In this document: piece after piece, positions 23,833 to 33,296 of the stretch
How positions within the stretch are numbered: position 1 is the first letter of the stretch
Layout: every line of letters starts with the position of its first letter
Source: Cytospora piceicola
Lineage: Eukaryota; Ascomycota; Sordariomycetes; Diaporthales; Cytosporaceae
Assembly (NCBI GenBank): GCA_023375675.1
Contig: JALQBC010000002.1
Location: 434,001-498,000, forward strand
DNA length: 64,000 nucleotides
Reading direction: 5' to 3'
Position numbers and translations under genes: made by a program
Notes under the pieces: model-generated
Told to the model about the DNA's origin: nothing
Databases searched by the model: none
What the model saw: the letters and a program-made list of their open reading frames with translations, nothing else

Positions 23833-24544
23833 ACACCGTCCATAACTGCGGCTTGGCCGGTTTATATTCTGACCAACCAGATTTTTACACATCGCGCCAT
23901 CCCCGCCCCCTCCTCCGTAGCTACATATGTAGCTCCCTTGGTTCAGCTGCGTTCATGGTTCCATGCTGTACGACGTCCTTGCTGTCTAATTTTATAATTA
24001 TAGCATATCGCTTATGCATGTCGTCGTAATCAGGGTCGTAGCTTGCCTCGTAAGGGAAGTATTGTCGCAACCTTGGAATCACCTCGCCTTCGTACCGCCC
24101 TAGTAGTGGAACACCACGAATCAAAGCCCTGAGTAGGACTCATGCATGATTCTTTTGTTTTACATAGTTCTTACTTCGGTCGATACAGTATACCACCGGA
24201 TTCTGTGCTACACCATACACGCGGTCTGACCGCCTCCCAATCGACTCAACGTCTCCGGAAAACCTGCAACGGTTCAGTCTTCCTCTCTGGTAATCCATTG
24301 CTAGTGACATCACGCAGCGACATCCACCAGGCACAGGAAGCAATCAAATATTCCATATCTTATACCTACATAGATATACCTAAGTGCTTGTGTACTTGCT
24401 CGTCTTCTCATAACAACACCCTCACCTGATCACATTGGTTCCAGTTCTCGCATGTTTCCATGCTCTACCAAAAACAGCAAATATCAGTTCTCCCGCTGGT
24501 AATAATTTTTCTTGTTCAAGTATATCCTCTGAGGAGAATATCCA
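23833..24544. other. Promoter-side gap; short ORF of uncertain status
   Basis: A minus-strand open frame at 23921-24124 reads like protein in places (GEVIPRLRQYFPYEASYDPD). It starts only with TTG and is closed upstream in all frames, so it may be a gene fragment or chance. The rest is upstream sequence of the membrane protein gene at 24545. Confidence 0.35.
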
Positions 24545-26308
24545 ATGTTTGCGGCTTGTGTTTGGTTGATGTTTTACCTTGCGTCGCCGGCTACTGCTTG
24601 GGACCGCAATGACAGTCCTTTGCGCAGTGACCAACTTGTTAGCTGGCAAGCCGGAAACGACCACCGCGGCACTTGGGATATTATTATCAGCTGCCTTTCA
24701 ACCATAATTGCCTGCACATGGAGTGTGCAGCATCTCAACGTTCCAGGGCACCGGCGAGACGGCCAATGGACCCGCTGGTTGCGGAGCGTCAAGTGGATGA
24801 TCATAACAATATTATTCCCCGAGTTAATTGTTATCCATGCTGTCATCGAATTACAAATGGCCATTAAGGCTCTTCGACGGATGGAGCAAAAGGGGAGGCC
24901 TGTTGAGCGGCCCTGGTGGCTCCAAAGGCCATTGTTGTCATCGTTGGTTAAGCAACTTTCGCATTCGCTGAAACGCCTTCCATGCTTGAAGCAGCAGAAA
25001 ATCACAGAAACTGTCGATGACCCAAAGTGGACACTTACCCACTGCTACTTCGCCAATATGGGCGGCTTCTACTTCCGGGACAGCGGGCAGTCATTTCCAT
25101 TAACAGCCCTACAGCTGGCACATGAGGCGGATTTCGAGGACCCAGGGGTAACGGAGGATGAAATCGCAGACAAAAGTAAGCAGGACTGGTTCGCAAAAAC
25201 CATTGCTGCTTTGGGTTTCCTTCAGCTCGCACTCTCCCTCATTGTGCGAACGAATCGTGGGCTGGCCTTCTCGCAACTTGAAACGATCACATTAGGCTTT
25301 GCAGTTTGTGGCACGGTCATTTACCTTTTCTATCTCTACAAGCCTCAGAAAGTGGATACGGGAATACAACTCAAAGGCCTAAACGCCCCGGTATCTCTTC
25401 AAGTCAGAACATACGACAGCTTCTGGGACGTCTTAATGAATAAGCCGGCTCACGAAAGTACGAAGAAGGAAAATTCAAACCCTGAGATCCCATACAGGGT
25501 CCCAAACGACAACATTATGATATCTGAGAATAGCATCGCTCATTCGGCCATCCTTCTCTTGGCTTTTGCATCAGGCCTCTTTGGTGCCATGCACGCCATA
25601 GCTTGGCATTTCGAGTTTCCTTCGACCATTGAGAAGATCTTCTGGCAGACGGCTACTGTCTTGGCCGCCGGAAGTCCTGTTGTCGGCCTGATCACGATAC
25701 CTTTCGCACAGTGGACCGTTTCTACTGGTGATCCTCAGCTCTTCGCGGGAAAGTGCTTGCGGCTGCTGAGAGAGTATTCCTGGCATATCAGAGAGAACCA
25801 CAAAGAAGAGTTTGAAAGAGATAGAAACAAACTCCAAGTTGAAGAAGCATACAAGAGGCTTGAGTTGTGTCTTGCCGGACTAGAGGCACCGCAGCCTTAC
25901 GCGAGCATCTTCTCCGTACAGCGTGACGATGCAGATTTTGAGCTTGGACCAGACCTCCTCGAATTCTTGACAACCACAGGAACGTTTCACAATTTGGGAA
26001 GCAAGCAACAAACCGATCTGCATACGGACAGTCATTTTATCGAACAATTCAAATATCTAGACCGCCTGATGAGAGGGGAGGGGTCGAAGAAGCTTATAGA
26101 CACCGCCACGACAAATGTCTTTCCACGCAAAAACCTACTTCCCCCGGCAGTTAATACAGCGATTCTTGGCATAACAGGCTCGGTATACATCCTGGCTCGT
26201 GTTTCCCTACTGGCTATCGGATTCTCAAGCCTTCGTCGGATGCCAGAGTCTGTATATGTGAGCACGCCTTGGACAGGATACATTCCGACACTTGGCTCGA
26301 GCAGGTAG
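24545..26308 (+). CDS. Fungal multi-pass membrane protein, intronless, 587 aa
   Basis: A single ORF begins with a hydrophobic leader (MFAACVWLMFYLASPATAWD) that could be a signal peptide. The motif RGTWDIIISCLSTIIACTW follows, then VKWMIITILFPELIVIHAV. Further hydrophobic segments lie near residues 218-236, 250-270, 335-358, 370-395 and 535-560, giving about six to eight membrane passes. Cytosolic stretches are charged. The leader plus TWDIxxSCLxTI plus KWMI...PE arrangement is typical of an uncharacterised family expanded in basidiomycetes and ascomycetes. No transport signature is recognisable. It is divergent from the ankyrin gene. Confidence 0.75.
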   Translation: MFAACVWLMFYLASPATAWDRNDSPLRSDQLVSWQAGNDHRGTWDIIISCLSTIIACTWSVQHLNVPGHRRDGQWTRWLRSVKWMIITILFPELIVIHAVIELQMAIKALRRMEQKGRPVERPWWLQRPLLSSLVKQLSHSLKRLPCLKQQKITETVDDPKWTLTHCYFANMGGFYFRDSGQSFPLTALQLAHEADFEDPGVTEDEIADKSKQDWFAKTIAALGFLQLALSLIVRTNRGLAFSQLETITLGFAVCGTVIYLFYLYKPQKVDTGIQLKGLNAPVSLQVRTYDSFWDVLMNKPAHESTKKENSNPEIPYRVPNDNIMISENSIAHSAILLLAFASGLFGAMHAIAWHFEFPSTIEKIFWQTATVLAAGSPVVGLITIPFAQWTVSTGDPQLFAGKCLRLLREYSWHIRENHKEEFERDRNKLQVEEAYKRLELCLAGLEAPQPYASIFSVQRDDADFELGPDLLEFLTTTGTFHNLGSKQQTDLHTDSHFIEQFKYLDRLMRGEGSKKLIDTATTNVFPRKNLLPPAVNTAILGITGSVYILARVSLLAIGFSSLRRMPESVYVSTPWTGYIPTLGSSR

Positions 26309-26853
26309 GATGCCGCTAAATAAATACGTCGCTGTAGTAAGTAGTATTCAAACCTTTGGTAGCTACTCTAAATTGTTCAAGGCTGACAGACTGTTGTACA
26401 GCTTCTGAACAAACGATGTCTTGCTTGTGTATCGTTCTAATTTCGGTGGGAAAGGTTCCAATAGATTTCTAGTGTGCATTGTACGGAAATTCTGATGAGA
26501 CAGAGTATTTGAATATACATTTAAGCTGTGTTGTGATTAAGGGATATATAAGAGAGCTAGCTGTGTATAGGAGATGGGCAATACATATGTACTCATGGTA
26601 TAGGTTAATGAACAGGCACATATGGGCACGTGTGTACGGAGCCTGCAGTATCCATTCGCTACCCTTCGATGTATGTTGGAATAATAGGAAATTAATCAAC
26701 ATATTCTTTGCCACGAAACCCGAGCTCCATTGTAACCTCCGAAGCTGGTGTCTTCAACTCGGTAAAGGCATCAGGCCAAAGAAACATCCTCTCCTCCTTG
26801 CTGGGGCTCATAGCTACATATTGTGGCGCTGCAGACTTGCTCGACACACGACT
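26309..26853. other. Intergenic stretch, nothing recognised
   Basis: AT-rich 3' flank shared by two convergent genes. The plus-strand ORF 26479-27159 runs antisense into the HAD gene and is a shadow. Confidence 0.5.
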
Positions 26854-27690
26854 CTATATGTTTGCACGCGGGTTGTAGGGGGAGGAACTTCCCTCTCTGC
26901 CAGTCCCCTCTTCGTCTTCTTCCACGATCCCCACGAGCTCCTTTTGAATGCCCGCAAAGGTGTCGAAGGGGATGTATGCGATATTGTTCTCTTGGCAGTA
27001 CTCCTCGAGGCGGAGTCCTCTCCGGGCGAAGAGCACATCCGCCTGTCTTGCGGCCGGAAGATCCGAGACTCCATCGCCGATGAAGACAATCAAGGGAATA
27101 GCGCCATCGTCATCAGCCATGTCAGTCTCGGCTTGTTTGCGGGCTTCTTGGATGGATAGGGCTTTGTCATGACCAAGATCGGTGTCGTGGCGCCAGATGG
27201 GCTTCCACTCCGATCCGTCGTGGTTTATGTCAGCGTTGTTGGCTACGATGTCGATGTGTTTGGACTGGTCCTCTCCGAGAAAGATATCGAGGACCCTCCT
27301 CAGTACAGGATTGAGGCCGGCGGAGATGATGTTGAAGGGGATCCTATTGTCGAGGCAGAAATCATGGAACGACCTGAAGTAAGGATCGATCTCGAGAGAT
27401 TCTTCCATGACCTCGAAGCTATCCTCGAAAGGGACCCTCAAGGACCCCCACATCTCCTCAGAAACATCACGGAAGGACCTCTCGCCGGTGCTGATCTGCT
27501 CGTCGAGTATTTGACGTTTCGTGGAGCCGCAGCCGAAGTTGTCGAAGAGCACATGACCAGTGTCTTGCATAAAGATTGTACCATCAAAGTCTGAGAAGCA
27601 GATTATTTTGCTTCGCTTCTTTTGAGGCGCCACCAGTACCGGCAGTTTTTCGACCGTGATGGCGGGAGGTGTGATAGCAATAGGTGCCAT
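26854..27690 (-). CDS. HAD-superfamily phosphatase, phosphoserine-phosphatase-like, 278 aa
   Basis: The ORF is open further upstream, but the sequence before 27690 is not protein-like and MAPIAITPP at 27690 is the likely start. Motif I is FSDFDGTIF (nucleophile D34, acid/base D36) and motif II is NIISAG. A conserved lysine lies in GHDKALS, and motif IV is FIGDGVSDLPAA. The insertion between motif I and II is helical, as in HAD subfamily IB (phosphoserine phosphatase / MtnX-like). The likely reaction is hydrolysis of a small phosphomonoester in the cytosol; the substrate cannot be told. All catalytic residues are present. The last 25 residues are acidic and low in complexity. Confidence 0.88.
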   Translation of the reverse strand: MAPIAITPPAITVEKLPVLVAPQKKRSKIICFSDFDGTIFMQDTGHVLFDNFGCGSTKRQILDEQISTGERSFRDVSEEMWGSLRVPFEDSFEVMEESLEIDPYFRSFHDFCLDNRIPFNIISAGLNPVLRRVLDIFLGEDQSKHIDIVANNADINHDGSEWKPIWRHDTDLGHDKALSIQEARKQAETDMADDDGAIPLIVFIGDGVSDLPAARQADVLFARRGLRLEEYCQENNIAYIPFDTFAGIQKELVGIVEEDEEGTGREGSSSPYNPRANI

Positions 27691-29435
27691 TTTGACGGGT
27701 TTGCAACGCGAGAGCTGTATGATGGTACGAAAGCGTCTAGTTATTTCCGAGGCGGACTGTGTTCCTGGTTCAGAAATTGAACAAGAGACATCAATCCAAG
27801 GTTTATATTCGACATCACCACCCAAATCATTGCGACGGCATCTACTACACGGCCGTGGCCACAATAGACTATGAACTTGATTGATGGCCGAGGTTTCGTC
27901 CGTAACAGGTCTCAGACAAGGACAGTGGTCGTTCCCAGGTGCCCTTGATTTTAAAGTGTTGCGTCCCCTGGAGCGCAACCATGCAGGGGGTTAAGCTGGG
28001 GTTGCATAAACTCGCAACAGCCTCTGCATCCTCCGTTTGTGATTTGTTTGGCTTTCCACGAGTAAGCAAGAAAGACTACTGTGAAGGCTGAGGCGAATTG
28101 AGGAAGCTACCAGTGCTCGTTCCGATGGTTTCGCACAGTGGGAGACCTCAGAGGATCAAACAAAAGGGTCGCTGCTCAGTACTCAGGTCGGCAGTCTGGT
28201 CTGGACATTGCAGGGCCACCATATGGCCCGAAACGACCCATAAGATCTTCAGGGAACCTGAAGAACTCGCTTATCAACTTTGTTCCCCGGTCGAGGGCAT
28301 CCACGAGTGAAGGCCTACTCAATTGCCACCCCTGATGAAGACCCTGCGATTTTCAGACACCCCTCGACACCATCTAGAGAGTTCCACACAGGCACCATAT
28401 CAAGAGTTTCGTAGAGGAAAACTAGTCAAAACATACGCTCTCCGGGTATATCACCGGCTCATATCATCCCAAAGTCGGTTGAAGGTATCGTGAGCGACTT
28501 CAGTGCTTTTCCCTTCTTTAACGCACTTCGCAAATGAAAAGAACGGCTAACGTCTCCATGGGAAGCTGCCTAAATGTCTCACAGCTGTTCGTATTCTTCG
28601 ACGTTGGTGATTGTAACTTAGGTCGGAACACGGTCAATGTACCCACCCGGAGTTTACCCCATGGGGAAGAAATACCCACTGCATCCATCTACGAAGCGAG
28701 GATCCACTCGTAGTGTATAGACAAAGAACCATCATTCCAAATGCTACTCTCAGACTTAAGGTTGGCTCCGTTGTTTCATGCTTTCAAAGATAATTAATAT
28801 TTCCACCCAACGAACATACATACCTTCGCTCGACTTCAGTTGAACGGCGCTGCATAGCTAGAGCTGGAAGCTGCAGACCCGGGGAGTCAGAATCAGGACT
28901 TACTCCAGGGCTGCTGCTGACTTCAATAACCAGAGGGCCAGGCATTTCAAAGGTTCATTGCAACAAGTTAATTAAAGATTGCCAACCAAAGCCAAAGGAG
29001 CGGTCGGCTGGACGCAGGTCATGAACTGGTTTCATAGATAATACGCACGCATTACCTGGGCCCCCCTACGTGACACAGGGGGGGGGCACCCATGTCATCC
29101 TCCTGCAAGCCAAAGACCACATGTGCATAATAGATATGATCGCTTATGTACCTAGGTAAATCTACTTGAACAACCTTGGAAGCTCTCAAAGAGATATGTA
29201 CAGAGGTGTTACTATCCTACGGTGTTGAACTGAGTTGAGAGCAGATACTCACGACTATATCATATTTGATTTCAAGAATAATTCCAGGAGAAATGTTGAC
29301 AAATGCTGTCCCTAGCGACAAAATTGGAGTGGGTAATTGAAGATCAAGCTCTGTGAACTCTCCGTTTATCGCACACATGTGCAAGCCGAGACTTTTTCAG
29401 GCATAAAGACATACCCATTGGGGGATATCTGGGTA
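27691..29435. other. Intergenic stretch of 1.7 kb
   Basis: The left part is the leader and promoter of the HAD gene. I see no gene in the rest. There is a G run near 29080-29087 and a TACCTAGGTA motif near 29149. The right edge is the TA dinucleotide at the border of the MITE-like element. Confidence 0.4.
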
Positions 29436-29831
29436 CAGACATGGCATGTAAGGCGGTACATGCCATGTAAAAGTAACATTCTATGTTATTCTGACATAGC
29501 ATGTCGATTTGACATGGCATGTTGGCGAAAGGGGTTAGCGTTCTTTTTCGAGTACGGCAAAAAAAAAAAACCCACTTGATGAGTAATTGAACTTAAATCC
29601 TTGAACCCTGCTAGCGTCACCAATTAATATCTAAGAATAAAAACTACAGAACTATCTACTACACTATATAAAAACTACATATAATAACAAACTATTAAAA
29701 CAATATTAGTATATATAGGAAGTAATAGCCCTAAAATAACGACGCTAACCCTTTTCGCCAACATGCTATGTCAAAACTTACATGCCATGTCAATACTTAC
29801 ATGCCATGTACCCCCCTACATGCTATGTCTG
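29436..29831. mobile_element. 396-bp MITE-like element with long TIRs and TA target duplication
   Basis: The outer ends are CAGACATGGCATGT (left) and ACATGCTATGTCTG (right), exact inverted complements except at one base. Both are flanked by TA (29434-29435 and 29832-29833). The inverted repeats are long: left 29436-29540 (105 bp), right 29743-29831 (89 bp), each closing on the inside with GGCGAAAGGGGTTAGCG or its near copy. Each arm contains several copies of the palindromic word ACATRGCATGT or ACATGCCATGT. The 200-bp centre is AT-rich, with an A run at 29569-29580 and no ORF. TA duplication plus long TIRs suggests a non-autonomous Tc1/mariner-type element, but no autonomous partner is in the window. 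Confidence 0.85.
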
Positions 29832-29833
29832 TA

Positions 29834-31426
29834 TGCCATATATTCTCCTATGGGTACTCGCCCAGAAAATTGTGACTGAAATGAGCCTAATCCTGCATGC
29901 CCATCCAGAACCTCACTGTGCACCGCTCCCTCCATATGCCCATTTGACCTCGCTGCCGTCTCCGTCCCAGCCCAATGGATCCGCCCAAGCGGTCTCCGCA
30001 TCCACTCCCCAGCGCAGTCCACACCCCCGGCAAAGGGTGAGAGACCGGACGGCCCGCAGACCACTCCACTTCCATCATAGTATGGAAGAAAAGTCAGTCC
30101 TCCGGCTCCAGCGCCTCGGTCCCAAACATCGACGCGAACTCCTTCAGGACGACACGCCTCCGCTCCTCGGGGCTGAAGCCGATGAATTCGCGCCTTGAAC
30201 CCACAGATAAAGCCCATCAGCCTGGGCGCCGGGACGCCACCAGCTTGTCGCCTCCGAAGACGTCCGCGAGCAGCGTCGGGTAGAACGTGACGGAGACGTA
30301 GCCACTGGCTTCGGACGACTCGCCGCGTAGGCCCCCTGTCGGCCGAGAACCGCGTCTTGTACGTCGCGAAGGCCTTCATGTATGCCTCCATGGGCATCTG
30401 GCTGAGCAGCACCGTGTTTGGGGCGGGCAGCGCGGGCTCGAACTTCATCTTGAGCATGTGCAGAGGCGGCGTGGCGAGGAAGAGGCTGCAGACTTGGTAT
30501 GGGTCGTTAGTGGTCGTTACGAGGATCTCGTGGTCGTCGTACTGGAGGAACTGGACAGTTTCGCAGAGCGGACGGTCTCATCGGTGATTTACTCGTGTAT
30601 CTTGTTCGAGATAGCCTGCCCGCCGCCAACGATAAGACGGTCCTGTGCGCTAGCCGCCGTTCTCAGTCCTTCGGCCATGCTGTCTTTGGACTTGAAGTAG
30701 GACAGCGCATATAACAAGCTGACGGCAGAGGTACTCGTTCCCATGGTGGGCTCCATCGAGATGTTCGCCAGGCACATCATCCCGGTTTCTGTTTAGATGG
30801 CCCTTTTGAATCACTCAGTGGTCTTGGTCTTGTCCATTCTCGCGGCAATAGGCGTATTCCATGGCTCATCGAAGTTGATCGTCTTGGACAGCTTCTCGAA
30901 GCGCCGCATGAACAAGACAATGTCCAATTTCTCCTACGGACGGAACGGGGGGGGGGGGGGTTCAGCGTTAGTGTAGCGAGGCGAGCATTTCCGCGGTGAA
31001 TTACAATGAGGCCCTACTGGGCGGCTCGAAGGTGGTGATGTTAAAGTCCTTGGCGAACTCGTGCATGCGCTGGTGTTCCGGGTCGAGGAAGGATGCGCCG
31101 ACGTCCCAGTAGTTGAGACCAACACCACTGTGGGTGCTGGGAGTTGTGCTTTTGCTTATACTTTCCCCGTTCCGGATCCAGGAGTGTGTAAGTGAAGGCC
31201 CAGCTGAATAGTCTTAGCTCGACCGCCAACACGGTCCCGTGCCTCGAGGAGCAGGACGGACTTGCCGGCTTCCACAAACGCATTGGTTGCTGCGAGGCCG
31301 GCGTAGCCCACACCGACAATGATGCAGTCGTATTTGTGAAAGAAGGATATGATGTATGGCTGTTGTTGGGTTCCAGGACCCGGTCTTCACGCACAGTGAC
31401 TTCTGGGTGGTTTTAGAATCCGTCAT
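29834..31426 (-). pseudogene. Decayed flavin-containing amine oxidase
   Basis: Several frames together spell a flavin monoamine oxidase. In order along the minus strand: a start MTDSKTTQKS at 31426; the FAD-binding Rossmann motif [19 protein letters not shown] and [69 protein letters not shown]; and the C-terminal FAD motif RIHWAGTETAA...NGHMEGAV near 29930. The pieces sit in different frames with stops between them, including a frame change before YDCIIVG, a stop after KTTE (near 30810), several breaks in 30200-30600, and a run of 14 G at 30948-30961. No exon chain can repair this. The remnant ends right at the MITE. Enzymes of this family oxidise amines with FAD; this copy cannot be functional. 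Confidence 0.85.
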
Positions 31427-31676
31427 TACGGTAGTCGGAGAACGGTATTCAGAATGCAATAGCTCGGGCTCCAACGCCCATTCCACACGAGACAGAAGCA
31501 ATGCAAGCGATCTTATCTTACTACGTTACCAGTCAGTGAAAAGTCGCATTCCAGACTCCTGCTGGCTGAGGATTCCGGATCGTCGTCTCATGATATCTAT
31601 CTATTATTTGCCATCTTTTGGTTTAGCTGCCGGTATCAAAACAAAAGTGCACCCCCCCACGCCTCAGTCCCTTGAA

Positions 31677-32824
31677 TTATACGGAAACCTTTGCGCTGAA
31701 CTTGGATGCCGCCGTATCAAACAGATCGCTCTTCTCCTCCAGGTCGGTCAGGAACGCGTGCTGGGGTGCCGTGTTCTTCAAGGTCCTGAGTAACGTAAAT
31801 TAATTAGCACTGGGCTGCAAAAACACCAAAAAGGCTACGAGGACAACTTACTCCTTCAGCTCGGTGGTGTCCTTGCCAATAATAGCTTGCAACACCAACG
31901 CGTTGGCAATGGCCTCTGCGTAGTTTGGGTCCTTCTGCAGCGCCTGATCCAGGGCGGACTGTGCCTCCTCTGTCCGCCCCAGGTGGAGCTCTGCCACGGC
32001 CTGTGCCACAAGTGTTTGGACCGATGAGGTGGATGGTGCTTGTGCGAGTTCTTCGAAGACGTAGAATGCCTGCTGGTACTTCTCACCGCCCTGTATGTAT
32101 ATAGGTAACCAGTCAGCCCTCATATATCCATTATACGTGTGGTCGCCGCCTGTATGGTCCAATATTGTTCACGAGAGAGATCCGTACCTGTCTCAAGCCA
32201 ACCCACGACTCTGCCAGATTTACCAAAATGCTGTCCTGCGCCCATCGTCTGGCAGATGCAACCTCCTTCAGTGCCAAGTCGTTGCGGTTCTGTTGTAGGT
32301 GGATCTGGACGATCAAAGCGACAGCGTCGACTGGGAAGCATAACAAACACACCAAGTAAGAAATAGTCCTCACACATAACCAACGAAAAGAAGGGGTGCA
32401 GTTGGCGACACTCACGGTTTCCCTGATGCCTCCCAAGCAGCGCCAGCGCCTCTTCCGCCTTGCCCCCCGCGGCAAGCACCGTGCCGCCCAGGACCTGCAC
32501 GATGGCGTTCTCGCCGGCCGCGTCGCCCCCCTCGGCGAGCAGCTTCTCCACGGCCCCGACCGCGGCGGCCCCGTTGCCGAGGCTCAGCTCCGCCAGGGCC
32601 GCGACGGCCGCCAGCTCCGGCTGCTTCTCGCCCGCGACCTCGTCGAGCACGTCCTGGGCCTGCCCGAGGGCGACCCTGGACCGGAGCTGCAGGACGCGCG
32701 CGGGCAGGTGGTTCTCCTGGGAGAAGGACTCGGGGTCGAAGTCGTCGAGCACGGACTGGTATTGGTACTGGTGGAAGGCGGCGTGGATGTTGATGAGCTC
32801 GCCTTCGGAGGAGTAGGGGTCCAT
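31677..32824 (-). CDS. Coatomer subunit epsilon (COPI), 299 aa
   Basis: The joined CDS is complement(31677..31785, 31852..32090, 32188..32330, 32416..32824), with introns of 66, 97 and 85 bp that all keep frame. Epsilon-COP is a TPR-like helical protein of the COPI coat; it binds alpha-COP and supports Golgi-to-ER retrograde transport. Family landmarks: NIHAAFHQYQYQSVLDDF at the N-terminus, LDAVALIVQIHLQQNRNDLA, LVNLAESWVGLRQGGEKYQQ across the second/third exon join, LVAQAVAELHLGRTEEAQ, and the C-terminal HAFLTDLEEKSDLFDTAASK. The length equals that of yeast and animal homologues. The first exon is unusually GC-rich, which creates long antisense ORFs that are shadows. Start 32824 follows a plausible leader. 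Confidence 0.93.
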
Positions 32825-33296
32825 GCTGGGCGTTTGTTTGTGTTTGTTTATCTTCGGGTGCACAGTGAGTATGGGTGGGTAGAGGAGAGGAGATATAGGG
32901 TCGTCTGATGTAGATAGTTGCGAGGCTGCTTGTTGTGATTGTTGAACTGCAACTGGGAGCTCCAAGCTGGCCGCATTCACAGGCGCAACAGCGCAATCGA
33001 TACGTGGAATCAATTAATGGCGAATGACGGAACATGCCGGCCGAAGTCACTTGTACCCAGTGCACGGGCCACTTTACCCCTGAGTGCAATGCTGCCTCCT
33101 TCCAGCACACATATACAACCGCACAACACATACAGCAACATACATATACAATAAAGTGGCAATCCAAGGGGATTTAAGGAGGGAATCAAGATAGATATTG
33201 TTGCTCTATTGACTATCCCACACAAAAATCGCTTAAAACAACGCGGGATCACTTACACTATACAGACGCTCTCGCTCACATTTGACAATGGACCAC

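Noticed and set aside
27169..27594. 141-aa plus-strand ORF
   Set aside because: Antisense to the HAD phosphatase, whose catalytic motifs are clear on the other strand.
30948..30961. Run of 14 G as a functional element
   Set aside because: It lies inside the amine oxidase pseudogene and is best read as slippage in decaying DNA.
32396..32908. 170-aa plus-strand ORF
   Set aside because: It is antisense to the GC-rich first exon of coatomer epsilon; composition is that of a shadow frame.
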